Positions 1-9,082 of a stretch of DNA of 19,674 bases are shown in pieces (the first letter of the stretch is position 1; the number at the start of each line of letters is the position of its first letter). A program made the translations under genes and the position numbers. Source of the DNA: Gymnopilus junonius (taxonomy: Eukaryota; Basidiomycota; Agaricomycetes; Agaricales; Galerinaceae); contig JADNYJ010000585.1 in assembly GCA_015501075.1 (NCBI GenBank), positions 1 through 19,674 on the forward strand, given 5' to 3'. The notes under the pieces were generated by a model, which saw nothing but the letters and a program-made list of their open reading frames with translations, had not been told where the DNA came from and made no database searches.

Positions 1-123
1 CATATGTGTTATTAGAGACCTTCTGAGCTCTGAAAATTGGTCAACACACTCATGAAATGCCCGAAGCTCAGAGATGAGCATCACGAGTGGTGGCACCCAG
101 CCCGTGGCTGAATATGGTAATAT

Positions 124-514
124 GGCAGATAACATTGGCCATGGCAGCTAACATTCCAATGATTTACATAGCTCAATGATCACAGTAAAACATTATAAAG
201 AGACAGTTCTTTTTATTATATGTATCTACACATGCGTGAATATTTCAGAGATTTAAAGACGACATTTGCATCCAAGAAGGCGAAAATGAAGGTAACACAT
301 GCAAATGTTATCTGCCATTGGGTGTGGCAGATAACCTTTCGATGTTTTATGCCTTGTCAAGGCCTTGATAAAAAATTCTAAACAGACAGATTTGATTGAT
401 ATATACTCATACATGCTCCTGTAAGTCCTTGTATCCCAAAAATCTCATTTGCGTTCAGGAGGTCGACAACAATGGTGAGTAGCCTACTGTCTTGGACATT
501 GCCAGGCAGATAAC
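124..514. repeat. Repeated 10-mer GGCAGATAAC next to hAT relic
   Basis: The 10-mer GGCAGATAAC occurs on the plus strand at 124-133, 326-335 and 505-514 and inverted at 307-316; a one-mismatch copy (GGCAGCTAAC) lies at 143-152. The copy at 505-514 adjoins the point where hAT transposase similarity fades. hAT elements are known to carry short subterminal repeats bound by their transposase, so this could be the subterminal region of the decayed element. I could not find matching terminal inverted repeats or a target duplication, so the link is inference. Confidence 0.5.
307..335. repeat. Perfect 11-bp inverted repeat (hairpin)
   Basis: GTTATCTGCCA (307-317) and TGGCAGATAAC (325-335) are perfect reverse complements separated by 7 bases. 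The arms contain the repeated 10-mer described for 124-514. It may be a paired transposase-binding site or a chance hairpin. The rest of 1-485 shows no coding sequence I can recognise. Confidence 0.6.
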
Positions 515-2060
515 AACCCAGCACTATGGGCGGTCAACCTGAATTTTGACCTTGGCTGCCTGAACGTTTGGACCGCCATCTCCCGCTATAGCACAGTACT
601 TGCGTGGATCAAAAGGCTTTATGATCTATCAAGAAATGAGTAGGGAGCAATTTGTTTTCTTGAGTGTTTCGCCAAAACTCTTACATTGAGAATAACATCC
701 ATGAGTGCATCACCAGTGACTGATACACCTCGAAAAACATGACCATTGGTGAAGAAGGATCGCCGCTTTTGAGTGGTCATATGAAAGGTATAAAGCTCAT
801 CTCGAGCTTGAGTACTCCAGCCATCAAATGAGAAGGTCAGGTGTTCCTGATCTTTAATGAACTCCTTGAACTTTTCTCCCCAGATAGTGACCTCTTGTGC
901 AAGGTGTTTTGGAAAGAAGGCTGAGCGATCAGGAATGACAAAGTTAGGAGCAAGTCCATTGACAAATTCCACAAAGAACTCATGGTCCATTACTGCCCAA
1001 GGAAGAGCACAGCATATGAACATGCAAAACATCAGCCATTCAATCTTGATTTTGACCTGTTCAGAGATTTTGATGGGTGCCATGTAAGAAAGAATTGAGT
1101 CTGTTCTCATGGGTGATGCTTTTTCATCTGGATCACTGGTATTTTTGTGCTTTTCTGCATCTTCAATTGCCTTTGTATGTGATCTCTTTCCAAGAACACC
1201 GTTGACTTCTGAATAAGATTTTTCAAAATCTTTTGCAAGTGACTTTGGATTGCACATTCAGTATTCAAAAATATCAACATGACTGGAATGAACTCACATT
1301 ACAATGCTGCGCATGAGCCCTGATATGATTCAGATCTCACCCCACCACTTTTTTGAGACAGCCTATGCAATAAACCACCATACGCCAAGCCTCTTTGTGT
1401 GGCTCCAAAGCTTCAACAATGAGCTTGTCTGTAAGCTCATCTCGCAGCTTTCCTGGGCCTCGCATAACCTCTTTATGAATCTCCTTGGTGCCTTTCTCTG
1501 TTCGCACTGGACCTGTACCATTTAACTTGAGCTTGCCTCAGCTCATGTCTTCTGAAGATAGGCATGATTTCTTCAATTGGAACCTCATCAATTTTCCAGC
1601 TGCCTTCATCATCCTGCACCTTGACTTTAATTACTGTGGTTGCTTTGTTTCCGACAGGCTCTTTTGACTGCTTCGATGAAACCCCAGGCTTTGCACGTCT
1701 GGCTTTGGAGCGGGCTACAAATTCATGTAAGGCTTCATTTTAATTTTAGTTTGTGAAGTTGCAGAATAAGTTCATACCTCTGGCCATGAGAGAGTTTGCC
1801 CCTCCTTGTGAATAAGTCGCCAAGTCTCATTGACTTCTCCATATGCCTGGACCAGGTTTTCCATTCTGAGCTGTCAGTGTCGGGAATTATGGCAGTGAGG
1901 AATCGAGGATTTCTGCCAGTGTGACAGAGTCATCAGATTTGATGAATTGGTTGCAGGCATCCACCAAAGCCTGCTCCTGCTCATTGGAGAGCATTTTCTG
2001 TGCAGTAGATGGACCAGAAAATTGCTTTGCGACGGTTGCGACCCCAACTTCATCATACGA
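486..2060 (-). pseudogene. Decayed hAT-superfamily transposase, N-terminal half with BED finger
   Basis: The minus-strand block 619-1242 reads as the hAT region with the conserved motifs LTFSFDGWS, YTFHMTT and RRSFFTNGHVF ahead of the catalytic core. Past a stop at 619-621 the similarity continues in another frame as DGGPNVQAAK near 545-576, like the segment around the second catalytic Asp, then fades near 490. Upstream, about 1304-1525 encodes a BED-type finger (YCIGC, then HIRAHAQHC) with one in-frame TGA. A GTGAGT donor at 1297 and an AG at 1243 bound a plausible 55-nt intron joining the finger to the rest. Further upstream, 1540-1740 and 1874-2056 hold more exon-like segments in shifted frames, with another possible short intron near 1740-1785. 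The C-terminal dimerisation region is missing, so this is a dead fragment. Family assignment is by motif memory only. Confidence 0.7.
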
Positions 2061-2139
2061 TACCGGTAAAAGTGTTTTATTACTGGCCAGAATATCTAAC
2101 AGTATCTAACATGAGGTTCTGACCCCTCCCATGTGATAT

Positions 2140-2538
2140 ATGTTATTAACACTGTTATTTACATGTTATTTATTCGGTGTTAGTAACAATATCATAACAA
2201 ACCCTGCTCTACCCAGCATAACCGAAGAATCACGGCCTCTGATGCCAATTCAAAACACTGCCAAGAATGCGGACACTGTGTCTCGTAGAACACCATTTGA
2301 CACCGATTCGGAGACCCACGTTGATCAGATGTCCAGTCCAACTGTACTAAATACCAGTCCAGACAAGGGACCAGGCAGAATTCGGCCTAGAGCAAAGGGA
2401 GCCTATGTAACTCCAGCTCAGAGTACAGACACCTCTCCAGCACCTATGGATGAGACAGAGAGCCGGCAATTGTGATCACAAACAAAGCCACCACCCCCAA
2501 AGAAAGGTCCTGGTCAACCGAGAGCTAAAAAGACTTAA
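2140..2538 (+). pseudogene. Hypothetical small basic protein with AT-hook-like patches, one in-frame TGA
   Basis: I do not recognise this protein. The frame is open from ATG 2140 to TGA 2473-2475 and continues in the same frame for 20 more codons to TAA 2536-2538. The first 20 codons are AT-rich and may be intron or leader, so the true coding start could lie nearer 2200. The middle is Ser/Thr/Pro-rich. Two similar basic patches, KGPGRIRPRAKG (about residues 77-88) and KKGPGQPRAKK just after the TGA, resemble loose AT-hooks. It converges on the Zn2Cys6-like gene, whose end is 185 bp away. An AATAAA-like AT-rich stretch follows near 2590. It could be a fragment of a mobile-element accessory protein; function is unknown. 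Confidence 0.35.
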
Positions 2539-4116
2539 TGTTCTCAAACCAAAATCCCAGCACTCCGAAACCTCAATGATAATGAAATTTAAATAAAATA
2601 TATATACACAAAAGTAATTAAATCGAGATGTATATATATTGATGTGGCAGAGAAGGAAGAACATCGTGCAAATGACCAGAGCTAAGATGAAAGAAAAAAA
2701 AGTGGCACCCCAAGAACAAAATCTACCAATGCGTCTTTCCTCCCTTAGCAGCCTTACCTTCCCCATGCTTCTTCTTGGGTGAAGGTGTGGCCTCCGCAAC
2801 AGGGCTCAACTTTCTCTTCTTCATGCCCTCCTCATTTTCATTGCCGGCATGCTCTGATGTGCCCACTTGTTGCGCCTTCCTTCCATTCCTTGTTCAATTT
2901 GCAGCAGTGGACGTGACGGGGTCTTCTGGTGAAACAGACTGATGTGAAGTGCTGGATGGCACAGGGGATGGTGTAGGTGATGCCTGGGGGATAGTGGGGG
3001 GTGAATGGGGGGCTGCAGGAGGGACGGGCACCAGACTTGCACTCCTCGACATCTCTGGCTCAGAAGCAGCCTCCGAGTCACTTAGATCCAAAGTCTTCAT
3101 TGCGCGATGAGGGGGGGTGGACCTAGAGACCATTCATGACTTGAGGCTGGCAACTGATGGGGCAATGGCTGGGGTGACGTTGAGGGAAGAGATGGAGCAG
3201 TCGCCGATGATTGCTCCTCAAGGTGCTTAGCCATCTCCAGGAGTGGGGCCAGCTGTTGGTTGAGGTAAGGGGGGATTACCTCAAGATGCTCAAGGAGCAG
3301 ATGCTTGTCCTCCACCCTCCTTGCTATCTCTGATTCCATTATTGCCTGCATTGACTTGAGCTCTCGGTGCAGTTCAATGTTCTCCTCCTTCATCTGGTGA
3401 ATGCCGAGTATGAGCTCAGCAATGACATCGCTGAAGGTGATGGGAGCTGCAGCTTCCGATGGACTTCCAGGGGCGGGGACTGACATCAGGCTTGCCTTGA
3501 CTTCCAGGATCCTTTCGAGGGCATTTCCGAGGGGAGCATGGAGAGAGAGGGGGACTGGGTCATTGAGGTTGCATTTGGTCTTCCTCTTGAAACAATACCA
3601 GCATGAGGCACCAGTACCCCCTTGCTTGACAGTTGACTTCTTGACATAGCAAGATCATCGACCCTTTTCACAAGGACCACACTTCTCCTCCATATTTGCA
3701 TATTCATTGAGGTCAGGCAGCTCCAATGGCTTGGTCTTTGGCTTTGGCCCATCTACTTTTTTTCCTTTCACTCACATTTGACCAACTTCCAAGGGCTTGG
3801 CATCATCTTCTCCATCCAAGCCCTCCCCTTCACCATCATCATCGCCCACCCCTTCACTAACATCATCGTCGTCACTGATGATTGGTTTCAACTTGGGAGG
3901 CAGCTTACTGTGGATGCCTGGCTGCATCCGAGCTGTGTGGCTGACTTGTGGTTTTGCTGGGGCCTTCGTCGCCTTAGTTGGACCAGCCTCCAGAACTGGT
4001 GACTGCTCTCCCTTGCCCTTTGAGCCCTTAGCCTCCATTGTCCCCTTCATCTTGCCCTGCCCAGCATCTTTGCCCTTCCCTGCATTGGCCTCTGATTTCT
4101 TTCTTGCTATCGCAGC

Positions 4117-4296
4117 CTCTGATTTCTTCCCTTGGCCTGTCTCCAATTCCTTTGACTTCGACTTTGATCTCCTCTCGCCTTCCCCACTTCTGCCTTCGGC
4201 CTCCACTCACTTCCTAGGCTCTCCACCTGTCTCTGATTCTTTTGACTGCAACTTCAATCTCCTCTTGCCTTCCCTACTTCCTCCTTTGGCCTCCGC
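4117..4296 (-). repeat. Two 90-bp tandem repeats coding 30 residues each
   Basis: Unit 1 (4296-4207) and unit 2 (4206-4117) align without gaps as 30-codon units starting AEAKGGSREGKRR and VEAEGRSGEGERR. A related end (GGETRK then TGA) precedes unit 1. The TGA ending unit 1 (4207-4209) matches the TGA just before it (4297-4299) in sequence context, so the stop was either copied with the repeat or arose twice at equivalent CGA codons. Confidence 0.7.
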
Positions 4297-4554
4297 TCAC
4301 TTCCTGGTCTCCCCACCTGCTGATTCTTTTCCAACATTCATGTCTGCTTTCTTCATCCCTTCAACTTCTGACCCAGTGCCATGTTTCTTATCATAAGAGT
4401 ACACTGTCTTCTGAATGGAGGAGAAGTCAGGTTTGAGGGTGGTGGTCCCATCGGCATTTGTCATCTGGCCGTCCTTGAAAGCTTGGATCAGGTAGTCGAA
4501 GAGATGGAAGTGGTCGTCTGCCGGGATTTGCTCGGCCACCTTCGACGTTTTTTC

Positions 4555-4618
4555 CTGTACAATTGTAAAGTGAATAATAAAATAAGTAATCAAAATGATG
4601 TTTAGAAAAGAAATTTAC
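4555..4618 (-). other. Spliceosomal intron in the Zn2Cys6-like gene
   Basis: The minus strand reads ATG|GTAAAT at the donor and TGTACAG|GAA at the acceptor, 64 nt, AT-rich and of typical fungal length. Splicing joins two open exons in frame, the second being open from 4554 downstream to 4300. The intron keeps intact splice signals while the exons carry five stops. Confidence 0.75.
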
Positions 4619-4774
4619 CATGTCCTGGTACAATGCCTTCTTGTTTTTGTTGAACTCCTCCTCGGAGTGCACAAATTGGTGCAGCTTCGCCTCCCAGGCA
4701 TCCATCATCTGGTTGGCCTTCATTCGGAGAGCAGCCATCTCCTGTTCCATGGCATTCTTCATGTCTGTGGCCAT

Positions 4775-5467
4775 GGTTGGTATAAGTGAATGTGAAGACG
4801 GTATGAGAGATGGAAGACAAGAAGGAAGAGCGCATTGTACTGGTTCAACCATGTGCCAAACAGGAACAATCAGTCATGTGATGCTGAAGTCTGAACTTCA
4901 AAGTATTTTGATCATTGACTAGATAACGATCCCTGTTTCCTTTCATTATGCTTCGGTCACTGCTCAATTTTGGAGAGCGTTCAAATTCCAAGATGAGTGA
5001 TGATCTCAGAATGCAGTACATGGTGAGGTACTATACTGTATATAAATTCATTTAAGCAGAGCTAATGATGCCTTCAAAATACTTCTTGCATCAGCTGCTC
5101 ATATAGTGATGCCCATTGGGGACTTAACATGCAATTGTTTACCTACAAGATGTCCTTTTAAGCTTACCAGTAAGCGAGGTGTACATTTGCCACCCTCAAA
5201 CTAGGTAAATAGAAGTGACAGAAAGCTATTCCAACTGACATTCATGCCATTTACAATTAGATGAAGATCCACAACCTGTCCTGGTCTCTAATATCCTGAC
5301 AGCCCCATAAATTTCAGTCATGGCCTCCGCCAATATTCAGAAAGAGCCTGCTTCAGAATGCACCCAAGATTGACAAGGATGAGTTAAATCATTGTTGGAG
5401 GATCCCACACCACCTCCACAATGAAAACATTTAACCAAGGAGGACATTCTGGAATTATAGGAAGATC
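4775..5467. other. Non-coding interval, nothing recognised
   Basis: This 693-bp stretch lies upstream of the Zn2Cys6-like gene. I see no conserved coding motif, structured RNA or repeat. A TATATA-like stretch near 5038-5048 is about 270 bp from the ATG at 4774, far for a core promoter element in a fungus. Confidence 0.4.
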
Positions 5468-5806
5468 CTATTTCAGAGGAGGATCATTTGACTGAAGACC
5501 ATAAGTTAGCAATGGGTGGGTGAATAGTTGGTTGAGGGGCCGAACTGACTTGCACTTACCAGAGCCAGAGATGGAGGCGACAGTAGTGCAAATAAGAGCC
5601 TCTCCGAATCGAACTTTGATGTTGGCCTCTGCAATTCTCGCTCTGAGATGGTAAATCATGGCCTCGCGAATTTGATCTGAGCCAATCTGATAAATCACGG
5701 CCTCCCTAAGCACCTTCCCAATTTGCCTGGTCTTGTGAATATATGCTGGAGGACCACAGTCCACCAATCTCCAACTCAAACCACTGCATGCCTCCTCCCA
5801 AAGCAA
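5468..5806 (-). CDS. Unrecognised exon-like reading frame with repeated EA-x-I units
   Basis: I do not recognise the product. The minus frame is open for 112 codons but lacks an ATG at its 5' end, so it could only be an internal exon or chance. Its middle shows a phrase at about 13-residue intervals: EAVIYQIGS, EAMIYHLRA, then EANIKVRFG and EALICTTVA at shorter spacing. At DNA level the first two units are an imperfect repeat of about 36-39 bp (roughly 5610-5700). After the last unit, coding TCTGGCTCTG, comes GTAAGTGC (near 5560), a good fungal splice donor, so the true exon might end there. No downstream exon is evident. Confidence 0.25.
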   Translation of the reverse strand: MLWEEACSGLSWRLVDCGPPAYIHKTRQIGKVLREAVIYQIGSDQIREAMIYHLRARIAEANIKVRFGEALICTTVASISGSGKCKSVRPLNQLFTHPLLTYGLQSNDPPLK

Positions 5807-6326
5807 GGTTTACTTCTAATGCAACTATTCCTCTCTCCCATTGCCGCTAAAGCCTGAAGCACCTCACGAAGCAGCCTGTCAAGCCAGCGACATTGAATTA
5901 GACTCCACTAATTGCATGTCAAACTTTGATCCTCCCTTTACATTTGTGAGTATTTTTCTCCGAGATGTCTATCACCATCTTAAAGGTATTTGATAGGCCT
6001 ACACAGAGCAGCAATTGCATAATGTGCACCTCGGGGTTTTGGACTCTGATTTGGATAACCCCACCTACAAAACAAATTGCATGTCCTATCCAGTGCTCAC
6101 CGAAATCAACTGCACCTGGAATTACATAACGTCAAAGTACTTTCTGATGTTCGTGGAGACCTTGACATGCTGGAGGCCCTTCTAGCCCCTATGTTTGATT
6201 TTGCAGGACAGATAGTGGTTTTCTAATCTGGTTGAAGCTCATAATACATTGTAAATACATTTTCAATAAATGAGCTGCCTATAATCTGCATTGAATGGCA
6301 CCCGAGAGCCAGCCAGCCCTGCACCT
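5807..6326 (+). other. Interval with one short open frame and AATAAA
   Basis: A plus-strand frame is open from 6059 to TAA 6224-6226 (55 codons) without a convincing ATG at its start. It has leucine-rich, protein-like composition in its second half (for example DVRGDLDMLEALLAPMF). AATAAA follows at 6265-6270. It could be the last exon of a lost gene or transposon relic. The rest of the interval shows nothing I recognise. Confidence 0.25.
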
Positions 6327-6530
6327 AAATACAGCATCAGCGCCCCAGGCCCATGTCTGAGGTGAAGAAAAATGGACATCCGAATCACTACTCTAAATAA
6401 TTGAAATGTACTATCATCAGTGCCCCAGGCCCGTGTCTGATTTCCATCTGGTTGCCGAGTTAACTCACCCTATAGATAAATACAGCATCGGCACTCCAGG
6501 TCCCAATCATATTTCCATCCGGTTGCCATA
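6327..6530 (+). repeat. Three imperfect tandem repeats upstream of LINE ORF1
   Basis: Units begin CATCAGCGCCCCAGGCCC (6335), CATCAGTGCCCCAGGCCC (6415) and CATCGGCACTCCAGGTCCC (6486), spaced 80 and 71 bp. The second and third also share TTTCCATCYGGTTGCC at about 6440 and 6510. First and third are preceded by AAATACAG. Tandem 5' UTR repeats act as internal promoter units in some LINEs; here the position 130-330 bp before ORF1 is the only support. Confidence 0.5.
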
Positions 6531-6661
6531 TTTGTACCTATTTCAGCCACCCAGATCACGCTGAACCATGCTGTGTGTCTACGTCTTACCTTTTCTGGCC
6601 ATACCGCACAAAAATAGACAACCATCAAATCTGACTCACTTCGGCTGGCACTGTGGGTTTC

Positions 6662-7582
6662 ATGATGTCTTACTTCCCCGGGCAACCGTGTGTCACAGAT
6701 GATGGTCACTATTGTATGTGGGTTGATGAGGTCAACTGGATGATGGCTCTCGACCAATTCAATATTCAGATCACCTCAGCAGAACCTGCCTATCGTGGGT
6801 GGGCTCTGCACACCAACCATGTACCCACGAATGATGAGCTTATGCTCCTCCGGGGTGCTATCTATAATGTTGTCCAGGGCACCTCTGATGATTATAAGGG
6901 GTTGACGCCTTGGGTCAGACTGCTGATGTCCAAAGCCTTCTTGAAGGTTCTGGATGTCCCTCATTATTCAGATGTCTTCCAGAAGACCATTACCACCATT
7001 GCCAACATTGAGAGGGCACTCAAAAGGGCCCCTCTCTTTTTGGGCATACCTTTTGCAGGGCATGCGTGCCTCGTATGTCAATCAGCAAAGAGCTCTAAGT
7101 TTGACTGCTACTTTGAGTGGGATTCCCAGACCAGATGGACCACGAAGACGCTTTTCAACAAAGCTTTTCGCTACAAGGATGAGCTGCTGTATGTCAAGCC
7201 AGCTGCTGCTCAATGAGGTGTCCCCATGTGCCAGTGCTGCCAGTGCTGGGGTCATCTCACCACAGATTGTAGGGCCCACCAGCACTGCTGCACATGGTGT
7301 GGTGGGCCTCATGCCACTGATGAGCATTGCACCCTTGCGCCTTGCTGCAACCAGCCTCTGCTGGATTCGGACAGTATGCACCACCCCACCCCAGCTGGTG
7401 AGCCATGCCCCCACAAGGCCCACTGCCCCAATTGCCGGGGGGAGCACCCTGCCACAGGATGCAACTGCAAGTTCTGGGAACACTGCTTCAATCATGATTG
7501 GATTGTAGCCAAATACTGCGAGGTATGTGAACAGCATGCACTCCAGACCTTGATGTCTAACGTCCCTCCCCTAGCTCGATAA
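6662..7582 (+). pseudogene. LINE copy 1 ORF1, Gag-like protein with three zinc knuckles
   Basis: ORF1 proteins of LINEs bind element RNA to form the retrotransposition particle. The first ATG in this frame is at 6662, and the frame is open from 6635. An in-frame TGA at 7214-7216 separates the N-terminal domain from the zinc-binding part, which continues in the same frame to TAA 7580-7582. Three knuckles are visible: C-x2-C-x4-H-x4-C starting at the second residue after ATG 7226 (CQCCQCWGHLTTDC), C-x2-C-x3-H-x5-C (CTWCGGPHATDEHC), and C-x2-C-x3-H-x4-C (CPNCRGEHPATGC). The TGA lies just before the first knuckle, so a terminated product would lack RNA-binding knuckles. The stop codon overlaps the ORF2 start as TAATG. 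The N-terminus may be longer in the parent element. Confidence 0.75.
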
Positions 7583-9082
7583 TGAGACAAAAGGAGGACA
7601 TTAGAATTATTTTGTACAATTGTAACCAGAATTATGGCCATATCAATGTACTTCTAGACCATCTAAAGGACTCTTTTGACATTATTTTCTTGCAAGAGCC
7701 ACCCTGGCATGAGATACAACATGCTCTGTCTTTGAGAGATCCCAAAGGTGAGGCAGTTATTGGGGCTCCAAACCATCCTGATTGGAAGGTAATGGTTCGG
7801 CCTGATCCCACTGGGCTCCTGCCATGTGTTCTGACCTATGTTTCGACAAGGCTGAACTTCTGGCATCCTGCCATGCAATGTGATCTTATAGATCACCAAG
7901 ACATCATGGCGGTTTCTCTGTTTACCGGGGACACTGTCATTAATTTACTGAATGTGTACTCTGATGACAAGCACACAGCTATCGACCTGCTTACTGAGCA
8001 GGCTGACTTTCTCCCAATGTTCCATTACATGGGGGGGGACTTCAACTGTCATTCGAATAAGTGGGACCCTGGTGTCCTGCATCATTGGATGATGGCCAAC
8101 AATCTGCTGAACACAGCAGCCATGCTGGGATTGATGCTCTCTCTCCCAGTTAATCCAGGTCCCACCCATATCCCTGGGAACCCATCCCTATGAGAGTTGG
8201 TTATCGACCTCATCTGTGTTCAATCTACCGAGGAGCTGTCTGCAGGCACTCAGCAAGGAGAGCTGTGGCATGGGCCATCGGACCATGTTCTGCTGGCCTG
8301 CTCTATTTCTGTTGCTCCGATGGCAGTAACTGTTCCGATGTGCTCACTGGCACCAGATCAATTGGATGACTTCATGTTGTCCATCATCGAGAAGCTCAAG
8401 GGCATTGATCCCTTTGCACTGATCAACACCCTGGATCAGGTGGAGGCTGTGTCTTCAGATGTAGCCTCGGCTTTCTCGGATGCTTGGCAAAAGTACTCCA
8501 AGGTGATTCACATTTCCCCTCACTCCTGCCCATGGTGGGACAACTCCTGTGAGGACTCATTTGATAATTATCAGCAGGATAACTCTTGTGATAACTATAA
8601 GATATTTTGCAAAGCTGTCAAAGCTGCCAAACACAAGTTCTTTGATGAATGCATCACTGAAGTTGCTACTACCAACAAGTGCCCCTGGGACCTCATGAAT
8701 TGGATCCAGCAGCGCAAGTTGCCATCTTCCGAGGCTATCCAATTTAATAGGCAGCCCTGTCATGATATGCCCTCCCTCTGGGACACCCTTCATGGCATGT
8801 ACAATTCAGCCTCTGACCGACCATACAACATTAGTGGCCTCACCTCCCTTCTGGATATGGAAGTGCGAGAGTGGACTGCTTTTTCTCTGTTAGAATTGAG
8901 GGAGGCCTTGGCATCCTGCTCTAACAACTCAGCACCTGGTCCTGATCATATTAAATGGTCACACCTTAAGGCAATTATTCATGATGAACACTGTCTTCAG
9001 GTGTTTGTACAGTTAGCTAATGCCTGCCTTTGGGTTGGGTTTTGGCCAGCTCATTTTAAGGAGTCCCTGTCAGTGATCATTC
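7582..9082 (+). pseudogene. LINE copy 1 ORF2: APE endonuclease and start of RT, truncated
   Basis: ATG 7582 overlaps the ORF1 stop. The endonuclease (APE type), which nicks target DNA to prime reverse transcription, shows the expected residues: YNCN (Asn13/15), LQEP (Glu39), GDFNCH (Asp153, Asn155, His157), then IDLI and GPSDH after an in-frame TGA at 8191-8193. The frame resumes unchanged after that TGA and stays open into the junction, so this copy is otherwise undamaged here. The RT start motif NSAPGPDHI is near 8926-8955. The sequence ends at 9082 in front of the palm motifs. The missing remainder (RT palm, RNase H, C-terminal finger) is represented in copy 2. Confidence 0.85.

Larger units (their letters stand above)
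2723..4774 (-). pseudogene. Zn2Cys6-like coiled-coil basic protein, broken gene with one intron
   Basis: The start ATG at 4774 sits in a good context (ACCATGG). Exon 1 (4774-4619) encodes an acidic/helical N-terminus. After a 64-nt intron the frame runs to a six-cysteine cluster at 3681-3571 with spacing C-x2-C-x6-C-x15-C-x2-C-x6-C, the Zn2Cys6 pattern with a long middle loop. A coiled-coil-like segment follows (about 3420-3240, EENIELHRELKSMQ), then a Pro/Ser-rich linker and a Lys-rich, nuclear-signal-like tail ending at TAG 2723-2725. Before the cluster are two 30-residue tandem repeats and an Asp/Glu-rich stretch. The frame is broken by TGA at 4297, 4207, 3772, 3655 and 2894 and by one frame change near the seven-base G run at 3111-3117. 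Fungal Zn2Cys6 proteins usually bind DNA in the nucleus; here that role is inferred. Cys-rich coiled-coil proteins of this style are common in agaricomycetes, from memory. Confidence 0.7.
6327..9082 (+). mobile_element. LINE (non-LTR retrotransposon) copy 1, cut by Gypsy insertion
   Basis: This copy contains repeat-bearing 5' sequence, ORF1 with zinc knuckles, and ORF2 through the endonuclease into the start of the RT domain. It stops abruptly at 9082, where the Gypsy LTR starts. Copy 2 (from 15617) overlaps it over about 1.3 kb (copy 1 from about 7754 to 9082) at roughly 85-90% identity by eye, so the two are separate members of one family. The organisation resembles the Tad/I-like fungal LINEs; exact clade is unassigned. 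The left boundary is uncertain: no target duplication was found. Confidence 0.8.

Noticed and set aside
307..335. Hairpin as a transcription terminator
   Set aside because: The setting is eukaryotic, there is no T run after the stem, and the arms match a dispersed repeat motif.
3797..4396. Long plus-strand open frame (199 codons) opposite the Zn2Cys6-like gene
   Set aside because: It is the antisense shadow of the low-complexity Ser/Lys/Glu-rich coding region: Ser/Pro/Phe-rich, no motif, and the minus strand has the intron and cysteine cluster.
6954..7508. 184-codon plus-strand frame and 151-codon minus-strand frame over LINE ORF1
   Set aside because: Both lie over ORF1 in other frames and show no motifs; the ORF1 frame carries three zinc knuckles.
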